Of a stretch of 64,000 nucleotides of DNA, positions 31,911 through 43,671 are shown in pieces. The notes below the pieces were generated by a model. It worked only from the letters and a program-made list of their open reading frames with translations, did no database searches and had not been told where the DNA came from. How positions within the stretch are numbered: position 1 is the first letter of the stretch; each line of letters begins with the position of its first letter. The DNA is from Terriglobia bacterium. Its GTDB lineage: Bacteria; Acidobacteriota; Terriglobia; JAJPHL01. Position numbers and translations under genes: made by a program. The stretch is from assembly GCA_021325275.1 (NCBI GenBank), contig JAJPHL010000017.1, forward strand, positions 60,153 to 124,152. The letters run 5' to 3'.

Positions 31911-32908
31911 ACGCCTACGACGTCGCGGTAATTGGCGCGGGACCCGCCGGCAGCGCGGCGGCGATTGAACTGGCGCGCGCCGGCGCGAGCGTCGTGCTTT
32001 TCGAGAAGTCCGAGTTTCCGCGGCACAAAGTGTGCGGCGAGTTTCTTTCCCCCGAAGTCGCGACGGTTCTGGACGAATTGGGATGCGGCCGGTTGCTTGA
32101 TCCGGCGCCGCGAATGAATTTGGCGTGCGTTCACACGCGATCCGGGCAGTTTCTCGACTTTCCGATGGACTCGCCGGCATTCGGCCTCAGCCGGTGGGCA
32201 CTCGACAGCGGCTTGGTACGCGCCGCCGAATCGCAGGGCGCGACGTTCGTGCCAAAAACGGACGGGCAACAGTTCGACGCGCCCGTGGTCATCGATGCAT
32301 CGGGACGCAAGTCGCGCGAGGGCAGCACGTTTGGATTCAAGGCCCATTTTCTGGGCGACTATCCCGCGCGCGTCGACTTGCATTTCATCGACGCCGGATA
32401 TTTCGGCGTGAGTCCCGTGGAAAACGGCCGAATCAACGTCTGCGGCCTGATCGAGAAATCCCAAGTGCGCCAGGCGAGCGACATTCTGCGCGCAACTTTG
32501 AAAGACGCGTGGCCGCAAGAATGGCCGCTGATCTTCACGGGACCACTCGATCCCGGTCGTCGAACGATTGATCATCTACAGGCCGGCGACGCCGCTGCGT
32601 TTCTCGACCCTTTCACCGGCGACGGAATTTCGCTGGCGCTGCGATCAGGTCGATTGGCGGCGGCCGCCGCGCTGCGTATGTTGAATGGCGAAAGCGAGGC
32701 TGCGGCCCTCGTGCACTACAAGAAAGAACTACGCAAAATGCATAGCGGCCAGTTTAGCGCAGCCGGCCTGCTGCGATTCGGAGCGCATCGCACGTGGCTC
32801 GAAGCGCCGGTCTCGCGATTACTCGCCGCGTCGCCGGCGCTTCGTCGCACGGTGTTTCGAATTACGCGTGGGAAAACGGCTCGCTCAAAGCAAGCCGTCT
32901 GCTTGTAG
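31907..32908 (+). CDS. FAD-dependent oxidoreductase (geranylgeranyl-reductase-like)
   Basis: The 333-residue flavoprotein has the Rossmann start YDVAVIGAGPAGSAAAIELA with an acidic strand end (VVLFEKSEFPRHKVCGEFLSP). The GD motif follows later (LQAGDAAAFLDPFTGDGISLAL). This is the pattern of geranylgeranyl reductases and related hydroxylases that act on polyprenyl or aromatic substrates. It overlaps the methyltransferase upstream by 4 nt, so the two enzymes probably work in one pathway. The end of the gene overlaps an antisense HNH-endonuclease remnant by 24 nt. Confidence 0.85.
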   Translation: MNAYDVAVIGAGPAGSAAAIELARAGASVVLFEKSEFPRHKVCGEFLSPEVATVLDELGCGRLLDPAPRMNLACVHTRSGQFLDFPMDSPAFGLSRWALDSGLVRAAESQGATFVPKTDGQQFDAPVVIDASGRKSREGSTFGFKAHFLGDYPARVDLHFIDAGYFGVSPVENGRINVCGLIEKSQVRQASDILRATLKDAWPQEWPLIFTGPLDPGRRTIDHLQAGDAAAFLDPFTGDGISLALRSGRLAAAAALRMLNGESEAAALVHYKKELRKMHSGQFSAAGLLRFGAHRTWLEAPVSRLLAASPALRRTVFRITRGKTARSKQAVCL

Positions 32909-32989
32909 TTCTTGTCGCAGCGTCACACGACGGTCGGCGTTCATCGCCAGCGTGCGAACTGTGGCTCGCCCGAGCGGCGTCCACAACTC
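32885..32989 (-). pseudogene. C-terminal remnant of an HNH-type endonuclease
   Basis: Directly downstream of, and in frame with, the stop of the small antitoxin-like gene, 34 codons read ELWTPLGRATVRTLAMNADR and RVTLRQELQADGLL before a stop. This matches the usual C-terminal end of small HNH endonucleases that follow this type of gene (L-TP-GRATV--LAMN---RV-LR--L---GL). The catalytic HNH portion is missing, which suggests a deletion. The assignment rests on pattern recognition of a short segment. Confidence 0.5.
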
Positions 32990-33250
32990 TCAGCGCCCTC
33001 GTTCCAAACGCCGGCGAGCCTTCAATTGCAGAATCGCGATCAGATCCCCGGCGTCTATCAGCGAACTGTACTCGTCGCGCTCTTCTTCTGTGAGAGTGCC
33101 TTCATTCGCGCGCTCTGCCAAGTAATCCATCCTCGCTTGCGTAGCCGCGTCGACACGAAAGCCAACGATTCGCCGCGCCGATTCATCATCTAGGCACTGA
33201 CTCAACGGTTCAAGGAGTCCGTTAAGCGCGGAAGTTGCAGGTGCGTTCAT
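32990..33250 (-). CDS. Small antitoxin-like protein of an HNH-associated pair
   Basis: The 86-residue protein contains ESARRIVGFRVDAATQARMD and ANEGTLTEEERDEYSSLIDA, followed by LIAILQLKARRRL. These segments recur in small proteins encoded just upstream of HNH endonucleases in Acidobacteria, Planctomycetes and Cyanobacteria. The usual partner is present only as a C-terminal remnant, so this gene is probably an orphan. TAACGT lies exactly 6 nt upstream of the ATG. It could still act as a repressor. Confidence 0.6.
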   Translation of the reverse strand: MNAPATSALNGLLEPLSQCLDDESARRIVGFRVDAATQARMDYLAERANEGTLTEEERDEYSSLIDAGDLIAILQLKARRRLERGR

Positions 33251-33256
33251 GGCTTT

Positions 33257-33262
33257 ACGTTA
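33257..33262 (-). promoter_or_regulatory. -10-like box of a leaderless promoter (TAACGT)
   Basis: The box is separated by 6 nt from the ATG at 33250. It is a weak hexamer supported mainly by its position. Confidence 0.35.
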
Positions 33263-33286
33263 GCATGAAAAGCAAATCTACGCGTA

Positions 33287-33312
33287 GCCACCACTGGCTT
33301 CGCCAGCGTGGC
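33287..33312. repeat. GC-rich hairpin downstream of the NHL-repeat gene
   Basis: GCCACCACTGGC and GCCAGCGTGGC pair around a 3-nt loop, with one bulged base. It lies 25 bp past the stop of the giant NHL protein gene. It may act as a terminator or mRNA 3' end, but no T-tract follows it. Confidence 0.5.
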
Positions 33313-33337
33313 CTTGCCACCCGCCGAGCTCGTCACT

Positions 33338-36300
33338 TTACTTGATCGCGATCGTCGCCGTATTACTCGAGATCCCGTTCTGCGAGAGCACCACCGACAC
33401 CGTTGGACCGCTCGGCACGCCCGACGGAATCTGCACGTTCACTTGATACAGCCCGACGAATCCCGGCGCAGGACCCGCGTATTGGATGTTCGCGGCGGGC
33501 ACCGCGACGCCGCCAATCGTCGCCGACACCGTGCTGGTCACTTGACCCGCGGCGGCGGCTGTGCCTGTGGTCAACGCCGGCGTGGCTTGGCCCAGACCCG
33601 TGCAGAAAATCACGATCACGCCGCCCACCGACGATGGATTCGCGGCATCGACCACAGCGTTCGCCGGATTCAGGATCGCGCCTTGACTCGGCGCGTTCGT
33701 TTCCCCAGCGATGAAAATGCCCGGACGCGCCGCGCTCACCGTAATAGCCTCGGGCACCGAATCGATTTCCACGCCGTTGGCGCCGATATTCCGCGCCACC
33801 ATCGACGTCTGTGATCCCGGCGCAGCTTGGAACGGCAACTGTCCGTTCACTTGGCCGGTGTAGGAGAAGAACAGCGGGGCATCCTGGCCGGCGACGCTCA
33901 ATTTCACGCCGCCGAGCGTGGTCGGCAGCGGGAATCCGCCGTTTCCGACTCCCGGCGCTGCCGCGGATCCCAAGTTTGCACCGAAGATCGAAATAATCGA
34001 GCCGGCCCCGACATCCGCGCCCGGTGCAAAGCTCGCGCCATTCACCACGCCGCCGAGTCCGATGGTCGGCACGCCCGCAGGCAACGGCGCGATCGTGCCG
34101 TTCACCGTGAATGTCTGTGGCGTCACGCAATTTGCACAGAACGAGAACGTGATTCCCACCGGACCCGCCGAGCCCGGCTTGTACATGGCGCCGTAAATTC
34201 CGTTGGACAATTGAATCAACGGCAACGGCGGATCGCCGTTGTTGAACGTAGCGATGACGGTGGAGTTGTTCACGGAACCGCCGCAATCGTTCCCGAGCTG
34301 CACTTCCATCGGCGCGGGCCATCCTTGCGTGAAGGCGAATCCCTGGCCGGGATGACGAACCGCCATCGCTACGCGGGTCGGCGTGCAATTCCCGTTGCCA
34401 TTGTTGTTGGGCACCAGCAGCGTTACGCGGATGTCCTGGGAAAGCGATCCGTCGAGGAACGTCGCGGTCGCGACTCCGTTGTAAACTCCCGGCGTTAGAT
34501 TGCCGACGCTGGCGCTGAATTGAACGGCGGCGTCGGGCGCGATGGTCAAGGAGGCGTTCGGCCCACCGTTAAAGAAGTTCTGCGGCGAGGCTTGAATCTG
34601 CCAATTGGCGCCGCCATTCACAAAACTATTGATCGCCACCTGCACGGGTGCACCCGATCCGGTATACAGTCCGACGTTTTGGCCCGTCGAATTGCTCCCG
34701 AATGCGTTGAGGAGCACCGCCGAGGGATAAACCAGCGCGCCCGCCGGCGGCGAGGAAACCACATTCAAAACGGCCGTAACATACTGCGGCGCGTTCACGG
34801 CGTTCGTCGCTGACGACGATACCTGCACCAAGGCATAGTAGGCGCCAGGCGTCAAGCTGCCCGGATTGATGTAGAAATTCAAAGCCGATGCGCCGTTGGA
34901 GGGAGCCGTGCCGCTCGATTCTGCCAGCGTGAGCCAGTTGGCGCCGGAGAGCACCGTAGCGGTCCACGGCAACGGGCCGCTGCCTGCGTTGTTGACGGAA
35001 GTGCCCCGCACCTGCAAGCCCGATCCCTGCGCGGTGGTCACCAGGAATCCGGTCCGCAAGAGATTCATCACCGGAACGCCGCCGGGGAGGACGTCGAAGC
35101 GCACGGGAACGGTTACGGTCTGTCCGCCACCGCTCACGACCACCTGTCCCGTGTAGACGCCCGCGGACAAGTTCGATGGAGTGAACGTCGCCGTCAACTC
35201 TACCGGCGTGTGCAGCAACGCCGTGCCGGAAGCGGGCGTAACATTCAGCCAATTGCCTCCGTTGAATGTGTTAAACGTCACCGAGAACGGCACGCTGGTG
35301 CTGCCCGTGACGCCTACGAGAATGTTGCGGCTCGTGCCCGTGCCCGTAACAAACTGCAGCGCCGCAGGCGACGCCGTAAGCGATCCCGCCGAGGCCGGAT
35401 TGACGGTCAGCGTAACGTTCACCGTGGAGGTCGCACCGCCGTCTTGCAGTGTGATCGTTCCTTGATACGTTCCCGCCGTCAAACCGGCCGAAAACACATT
35501 CACCGCCATAGGTCCCGGCAATTGCGTGAATCCCGGCGAGACGTTCAGCCAACCTCCGGTGGAGGTCCAGGTCGCTTGCACGACGGCGCCCGCCGTTCCC
35601 GAGAGATCCAGCCTCTGCGGCGTCGGCGCGACGCCTTCGGTCGTAGTGAACGTCAGGCTCGTAGCTCCCGGCGTGATCGTGGGAGGCGCGATAAAAACTT
35701 TGCGGACGCGGCTGTTATTGCCATCGGCTACCAGGACATTTCCGGAATTATCCACGGCGACGCTTTGGCAGCTCAGCCCGGCGGCTGTTGCGGGTCCGCC
35801 GTCACCCCCGAAACCTTGCGAACCGTTGCCGGCCAGGATGCTGGCCTTCAAGGCAGGCGTCACAATGCCGACTTCCGCGGCGCCATTCGATTTGAAGCAC
35901 GCGATCCCGTCGCCCGCGGAGTCGAGCGCAAGACCTTGGAACTTGGTGGAGCTGTCCGGCGCTGTGAAATACGTGGTGATGATGCCGCCCGAGACTTTGC
36001 GAACCTTCGAGCCGTCGGAAATAAAGATCACACCCGCGCTCGACACGGCGAAGCCGTTGGGCGACATCCCGGCGCTTGTAGCCGGACCGCCGTCGCCGCT
36101 GGAAGTCTTCGACCCGTTGCCAGCCACGGTGCTGATGGTGCCCGCGGTGCTTACTTCGCGAATGCGCATATTCACGTAATCCAGGAAGTACAGGTTGCCG
36201 GCGCCATCAAGCGCGACATAAGCCGGATAGGCAAGCAGTGCGGCCGTCGCCTTTCCGCCGTCGCCCGCGAAGCCCAAACTTCCCGTGCCCGCGAACGTCG

Positions 36301-37729
36301 AGACCGTTCCATTCGTAATCTTGCGAATCTTGTTGCCGACCAGTTCGCTGACGTAGATATTGCCCGACGCATCGACCGCCACGCCGGTGGGATAGCCGAT
36401 GGTCGCGCTTGTCGCGGGGCCGCCGTCGCCGGTGGAAGTCGCAACGCCGGTTCCGAGAATCGTGGTGATATTGCCCGACGTGTCCATTTTGCGTACGCGG
36501 TGATCCGCGAAGTCGGCGATGTAAGTGTTGCCCGCGGCATCGACCGTCACGGCAAACGGCGACGTCAGGAACGCCGAGGTTGCCGGTCCACCGTCTCCGC
36601 CATAGAAGAATTGCCCGTTACCCGCGAGAGTCGTAATGGTTTGCGATTTCGTGATTTGCAAAATGCGGCCCGATCCGGCATCTGCGATAAACGCCTTGCC
36701 GTTTCCGCCTGGATCGGCGAAAACCGTTGTTGGATTACTCAGTCCCTCGGTGGTCGCAGGAAGTCCGTCGGTGATGTATCCCAAAATCCCGGTGCCGTTC
36801 CCGGCAACGGTGGAGATGTTGCCGGCGACGGTGAGAAAACGCACCACGCTGTTCCCGTTGTCCACGATGAACACATTTCCGCTGGGATCGACGCTGACGC
36901 TCTGCGGTTGGCTCAGTTGGGCCTTGGTTCCGGGTCCGCCATCGCCGCCGTAGCCTTGCGTGCCGTTGCCCGCCACCGTCGTGACCGTGCCGCCGACCTT
37001 GAAGCGCCGCACAACGTTGTTGTTTTGATCCGCCACGTAGATCATGCCGGTGGTTGGGTCGAAGGCCAGCCCGCTGATGCCGTTGAACGTCGCGCTGGTG
37101 GCGGGACCGCCGTCGCCCGTGTATCCAGGCGTCCCGTTGTTAGAACTTCCCGCGACGGTCGAGATCGTGCCGGAGGTCGACACCATTCGCACGCGCGTTC
37201 CGAAGTTGTCGGCGAAGTAGAGATTGCCCGAGGTGTCGAAAGTCAGCCCGGTGGGATTGCCGAGGCCGGCAGCGGTGGCTGCGCCGCCGTCGCCGCTGCT
37301 TCCATTCGATCCGCCGTTGCCGGCGTAATTCACGATCGTGCCGTTGCCGAGAATCTTACGAATTCGATTGTTCGTCGTGTCGGCGATGAAGAGATCGCCG
37401 GAAACGGAATCGAACGCCAGCGACGTGGGATTATTCAGCAGCGCGCTCGTCGCCGGTCCATTGTCGCCGGCCGCGCCGGGGAATCCCAAGCCCGCCACCA
37501 CGGTCAGATTGCCGTTGGTGTCCACGGCATAGACGACATTGGTGAATGTGTCGGAGAAGTACAGCGTGGTGCCGCTGAAGGCCAAGCCTTGCGGCGTACC
37601 AAACGCCGCGCTGGCCGCGGCGCCGGTCTGTTTCTTGTAGACCGGAGTGGATCCGGCGATCGTGGTGATGATTCCTTGAGCCGACAGCGATACCGCAAAC
37701 AGCAAAAACGCGGCCATGCGACGCAACAT
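33338..37729 (-). CDS. Giant secreted NHL-repeat / BACON-like / Solibacter C-terminal domain protein
   Basis: The 1463-residue protein has a signal peptide (MLRRMAAFLLFAVSLSAQ). About twelve NHL propeller repeats follow (to about 690), with the recurrent GDGGPATSA.L..P..VAVD.SGN.Y.AD..N.R.RK. Then come several BACON-like or Ig-like beta domains (about 700-1130: GGWLNVSPG, GNWLNVTPASG, ANWLTLAESSG). The C-terminal 230 residues (VVNGASFAPGADVGAGSIIS... GQLPFQAAPG) are the domain expanded in Solibacter-type secreted proteins. Such proteins are probably surface-exposed or released, binding glycans or proteins. GGAGG lies upstream of the ATG. Confidence 0.9.
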   Translation of the reverse strand: MLRRMAAFLLFAVSLSAQGIITTIAGSTPVYKKQTGAAASAAFGTPQGLAFSGTTLYFSDTFTNVVYAVDTNGNLTVVAGLGFPGAAGDNGPATSALLNNPTSLAFDSVSGDLFIADTTNNRIRKILGNGTIVNYAGNGGSNGSSGDGGAATAAGLGNPTGLTFDTSGNLYFADNFGTRVRMVSTSGTISTVAGSSNNGTPGYTGDGGPATSATFNGISGLAFDPTTGMIYVADQNNNVVRRFKVGGTVTTVAGNGTQGYGGDGGPGTKAQLSQPQSVSVDPSGNVFIVDNGNSVVRFLTVAGNISTVAGNGTGILGYITDGLPATTEGLSNPTTVFADPGGNGKAFIADAGSGRILQITKSQTITTLAGNGQFFYGGDGGPATSAFLTSPFAVTVDAAGNTYIADFADHRVRKMDTSGNITTILGTGVATSTGDGGPATSATIGYPTGVAVDASGNIYVSELVGNKIRKITNGTVSTFAGTGSLGFAGDGGKATAALLAYPAYVALDGAGNLYFLDYVNMRIREVSTAGTISTVAGNGSKTSSGDGGPATSAGMSPNGFAVSSAGVIFISDGSKVRKVSGGIITTYFTAPDSSTKFQGLALDSAGDGIACFKSNGAAEVGIVTPALKASILAGNGSQGFGGDGGPATAAGLSCQSVAVDNSGNVLVADGNNSRVRKVFIAPPTITPGATSLTFTTTEGVAPTPQRLDLSGTAGAVVQATWTSTGGWLNVSPGFTQLPGPMAVNVFSAGLTAGTYQGTITLQDGGATSTVNVTLTVNPASAGSLTASPAALQFVTGTGTSRNILVGVTGSTSVPFSVTFNTFNGGNWLNVTPASGTALLHTPVELTATFTPSNLSAGVYTGQVVVSGGGQTVTVPVRFDVLPGGVPVMNLLRTGFLVTTAQGSGLQVRGTSVNNAGSGPLPWTATVLSGANWLTLAESSGTAPSNGASALNFYINPGSLTPGAYYALVQVSSSATNAVNAPQYVTAVLNVVSSPPAGALVYPSAVLLNAFGSNSTGQNVGLYTGSGAPVQVAINSFVNGGANWQIQASPQNFFNGGPNASLTIAPDAAVQFSASVGNLTPGVYNGVATATFLDGSLSQDIRVTLLVPNNNGNGNCTPTRVAMAVRHPGQGFAFTQGWPAPMEVQLGNDCGGSVNNSTVIATFNNGDPPLPLIQLSNGIYGAMYKPGSAGPVGITFSFCANCVTPQTFTVNGTIAPLPAGVPTIGLGGVVNGASFAPGADVGAGSIISIFGANLGSAAAPGVGNGGFPLPTTLGGVKLSVAGQDAPLFFSYTGQVNGQLPFQAAPGSQTSMVARNIGANGVEIDSVPEAITVSAARPGIFIAGETNAPSQGAILNPANAVVDAANPSSVGGVIVIFCTGLGQATPALTTGTAAAAGQVTSTVSATIGGVAVPAANIQYAGPAPGFVGLYQVNVQIPSGVPSGPTVSVVLSQNGISSNTATIAIK

Positions 37730-37762
37730 GGTAAATCCTCCGATGGCGCGGAGTCTACCACA

Positions 37763-40802
<3,040 letters not shown>

Positions 40803-41258
40803 CTACTTTGCTTTCAGCAGATCCTTCAATTCGCTCATGAACTCCTTGATGTCTTTGAAATCCAGATAGACCGAAGCAAATCGCACGTACGCCACCTTAT
40901 CGAGATTCTTCAATCGCTCCATCAGGAACTGGCCCAGCTCGGTCGTGGAGCGTTCGCGTTCCGGCGACTCCGCCACGTACGCTTCCGACTCGTTGATCAG
41001 GGCTTCGAGCTTGCCCATGCTGACCGGACGCTTCTCGCAGGCCTTCAGGAGTCCGTTCAAGAGTTTTTGACGATCGAATTTTTCGCGGCGGCCATCCTTC
41101 TTCACCACCAGGTACGGAATCTCGTCGATGCGTTCGTACGTCGTGAAGCGCTTTTCGCACGACAAGCACTCGCGGCGCCGGCGGATCGCTTCGCCTTCCT
41201 TGCTCTCGCGTGAATCGACAACTTTGTCTTCCGGGTGTCCGCAGAAGGGACATTTCAT
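40803..41258 (-). CDS. nrdR: Ribonucleotide reductase repressor NrdR
   Basis: The 151-residue protein has an N-terminal zinc ribbon (MKCPFCGHPEDKVVDSRESK ... CLSCEKRFTTYE) and an ATP cone (VVKKDGRREKFDRQKLLNGL). NrdR senses (d)ATP and represses ribonucleotide reductase genes at NrdR boxes. The start is the Met before CPFCG. A longer frame would add 14 unconserved residues. Its stop lies immediately after the convergent YdjM-type gene, without a spacer. Confidence 0.95.
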   Translation of the reverse strand: MKCPFCGHPEDKVVDSRESKEGEAIRRRRECLSCEKRFTTYERIDEIPYLVVKKDGRREKFDRQKLLNGLLKACEKRPVSMGKLEALINESEAYVAESPERERSTTELGQFLMERLKNLDKVAYVRFASVYLDFKDIKEFMSELKDLLKAK

Positions 41259-41332
41259 GACGGTCAAGTATCGCATAAAACCGAAATCCATAACATGCAC
41301 GCCGGCATTGGTTGATACGCATGCGCCGATGT

Positions 41333-41524
41333 CGCGTTGTCAGAACCATCCGCGGTAGCGGATGGACTCGCTGGCCTTTGGCCACCGCGACGAGTCTGGC
41401 GAGCGTGAATCAGAGCGTTATCGCGAGCACGCGCGGATCATCGGAATTCCGGTGATCAGAAGTGTTTCTGCTTGAGGTGAGGCCAGCGAGCCCATTCGCT
41501 ACCGCGAATGGTTCCGACAACGCG
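41333..41524. repeat. 192-bp palindromic element, nrdR/SDR divergent region
   Basis: The outer arms of about 45 bp run from CGCGTTGTCAGAACCATCCG inward through CTCGCTGGCCT. They are mirrored by AGGCCAGCGAG to ACAACGCG at the other end. Mismatches within the arms are paired, so local hairpins are preserved (ATCCGC..GCGGAT versus ATTCGC..GCGAAT). A central palindrome (GATCATCGGAATTCCGG) is present. The element has no coding capacity. Confidence 0.88.
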
Positions 41525-41579
41525 AACGCGACCTGCGATAAGATTGAACAGAAACCGTTTCCATCACTCGGAGGATTTC

Positions 41580-42356
41580 TTGGTAACCAATTTCATGGAC
41601 TTGAGCGGCCGTGTGGCCGTTGTGATCGGCGGAACGTCGGGCATCGGCCGCGCCATCGCCCTGGGACTGGCGCAGGCCGGCGCGGACGTGGTCCCCACGG
41701 GACGCCGCGAAGAGATGGCCGCGCAAGCGTGCGCCGAAATCGAAAGCTTGGGACGACGCACGCTGCGTCACGCGAGCGATGTGTCGTCGCGCCCGTCGAT
41801 CGACGCGTTGCGCGATGCCGTTGTCAAACAATTCGGCGCGGTGGATATTCTAGTAAATGCGGCCGGCCGCATTTTCCGCAAGCCGACCTTGAACGTCAGC
41901 GAACCCGAGTGGAACGATTTGTTCGACACCAACGTCACCGGCATGCTGCGCTGCTGCCAGGCGTTCTACGAGCCGCTCGCCGCCAACAAGCGCGGGCGCA
42001 TCATTAACATTGCCTCGCTCAACTCCTACGTGTCGCTGGTGGAAGTAACGGCGTATGCCTGCTCGAAGACCGCGGTGCTGGGATTGACGCGCAGTCTCGC
42101 GGTAGAGTGGGCGAAACATGGCGTCAACGTGAATGCCATCGCGCCGGGAGTTTTTCGCACCGACCTGAACGCCGCTTTGCTCGACGGAACCGATCGCGGA
42201 CGCGAACTGAAAATGCGCACGCCGATGAATCGCTGGGGCGTGGCCACCGAACTGGTCGGCGCGGCGGTCTTCTTCGCCTCCGACGCGGCGAGTTTTGTCA
42301 CCGGACAATGCTTGGCCGTGGACGGCGGATTTTTGGCGTCGGGAGTGAATCAATGA
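41580..42356 (+). CDS. SDR-family oxidoreductase (sugar acid/ketouronate dehydrogenase-like)
   Basis: The 258-residue Rossmann enzyme has GGTSGIGRAIALGLA, the NAAG motif (LVNAAGRIF), catalytic S-Y-K (SLNSYVSL, then TAYACSKTAVLG) and a final VDGGFLASG. It resembles gluconate and 2-keto-3-deoxygluconate dehydrogenases. The TTG start at 41580 is favoured because GGAGGA lies 4-5 nt upstream and gives the usual length. An in-frame ATG at 41595 lies too far from that site. It overlaps the tagaturonate epimerase gene by 4 nt, suggesting a uronate catabolic step. Confidence 0.85.
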   Translation: MVTNFMDLSGRVAVVIGGTSGIGRAIALGLAQAGADVVPTGRREEMAAQACAEIESLGRRTLRHASDVSSRPSIDALRDAVVKQFGAVDILVNAAGRIFRKPTLNVSEPEWNDLFDTNVTGMLRCCQAFYEPLAANKRGRIINIASLNSYVSLVEVTAYACSKTAVLGLTRSLAVEWAKHGVNVNAIAPGVFRTDLNAALLDGTDRGRELKMRTPMNRWGVATELVGAAVFFASDAASFVTGQCLAVDGGFLASGVNQ

Positions 42357-43669
42357 AACCTCTACCGAATCCTCACGCGCCAACGAATAAGAAGACTATG
42401 GGTTATCCAGACGGTCGGCTTAAGCTGGAAAAATATTCCCTCGGCGTGGGCGACCGCTTCGCGCATCAAGCCGCGGCGCAACTCGACGCATGCATCAAAG
42501 CCGAGGCCGCGGGAACGACCGTCATTCCGGTGTGGAATAAATCGAACCGCGAGCACAACATTGTGGGATCGGAACCGTCGAGCGTGCGCGCGGCCGCCGA
42601 CGCCGCGGTGAAGGCTCGTGGCTGGAACCATCAATATTGCGTCGACGCTGATCACATCGGCGTCGCGACCGTCGACCGCTTCATCGAGGCAAGCGACTTC
42701 TTCACACTCGACGTCGCCGATTGGATCGGCAAACATCCGCCGCGTGGCGCGGTGGACGCGTTTCTGAATCGTCACAAGGAACTCGTTGGGCGCATCCAGA
42801 TCGACGGCATCGAAGAACCGCTGCGCATCGATCGGGAGAAGGCCTCGCACGCCGTTTCGCCCTATCTCACGGCCGTTACCGAAGCCGCGCGCATCTATCA
42901 GCATGTGGCGCAACAAAAGGGCAAAGGCAAATTCATCACCGAAGTATCGATGGACGAAACGGCGTCGCCGCAGACGCCCGTGGAGTTGCTGCTGATTCTC
43001 GCGGCGATATCAGACGCCGGTATCCCGATTCAAACGATCGCGCCGAAATTCACCGGACGCTTCAACAAGGGCGTCGACTACGTGGGCAGCGTCGAGCAAT
43101 TCGAGAAGGAGTTTTCCGACGACCTCTGCGTCATCGCCCACGCCGTGAAGCGCTACGGCCTGCCCGAGAATCTCAAGTTGAGCGTGCATTCCGGCAGCGA
43201 CAAGTTTTCGATTTACGCGAGCATCCGGCGCTCGGTGCGCAAGTTCGATGCCGGCGTGCACGTGAAAACCGCGGGGACCACGTGGCTGGAGGAATTGATC
43301 GGCCTCGCCGAAGCGGGCGGCGAAGGGTTGAAGCTGGCGAAAGAGGTTTACTCCGAGGCGCACGGCCACGCGCCGGAATTGTGCGCGCCGTATGCCAGCG
43401 TCATCGACATCGACCCCGCGAAATTGCCCGATCCCGCACAGGTCAACGGCTGGACATCGGAACAGTACACGGGCGCGCTACGCCACGATCAAACGAACAA
43501 GCTATTCAACCCGCATTTCCGCCAACTGTTGCACGTCGGCTTCAAGGTCGCCGCGAAGATGGGCCAACGTTACATCAAGCAAGTGGAAGCGTGCGAAAAG
43601 GAAATCGCGCGCAACGTCACAACCAACTTGTACGATCGCCACATTGAGCCGATTTTCCTGCGGGCGTAA
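42353..43669 (+). CDS. uxaE: Tagaturonate epimerase family protein
   Basis: This 438-residue protein matches the UxaE family (D-tagaturonate 3-epimerase of Thermotoga-type hexuronate pathways): YPDGRLKLEKYSLGVGDRFA, WNKSNREHNIVGSEP, CVDADHIGVATVDRF, FITEVSMDETASPQTPVELL and IAPKFTGRFNKGVDYVGS. These enzymes interconvert tagaturonate and fructuronate with a metal ion. The start overlaps the SDR stop (ATGA). The SDR may reduce the fructuronate produced. The gene ends 2 nt from the convergent aconitase stop. Confidence 0.85.
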   Translation: MKPLPNPHAPTNKKTMGYPDGRLKLEKYSLGVGDRFAHQAAAQLDACIKAEAAGTTVIPVWNKSNREHNIVGSEPSSVRAAADAAVKARGWNHQYCVDADHIGVATVDRFIEASDFFTLDVADWIGKHPPRGAVDAFLNRHKELVGRIQIDGIEEPLRIDREKASHAVSPYLTAVTEAARIYQHVAQQKGKGKFITEVSMDETASPQTPVELLLILAAISDAGIPIQTIAPKFTGRFNKGVDYVGSVEQFEKEFSDDLCVIAHAVKRYGLPENLKLSVHSGSDKFSIYASIRRSVRKFDAGVHVKTAGTTWLEELIGLAEAGGEGLKLAKEVYSEAHGHAPELCAPYASVIDIDPAKLPDPAQVNGWTSEQYTGALRHDQTNKLFNPHFRQLLHVGFKVAAKMGQRYIKQVEACEKEIARNVTTNLYDRHIEPIFLRA

Positions 43670-43671
43670 GT

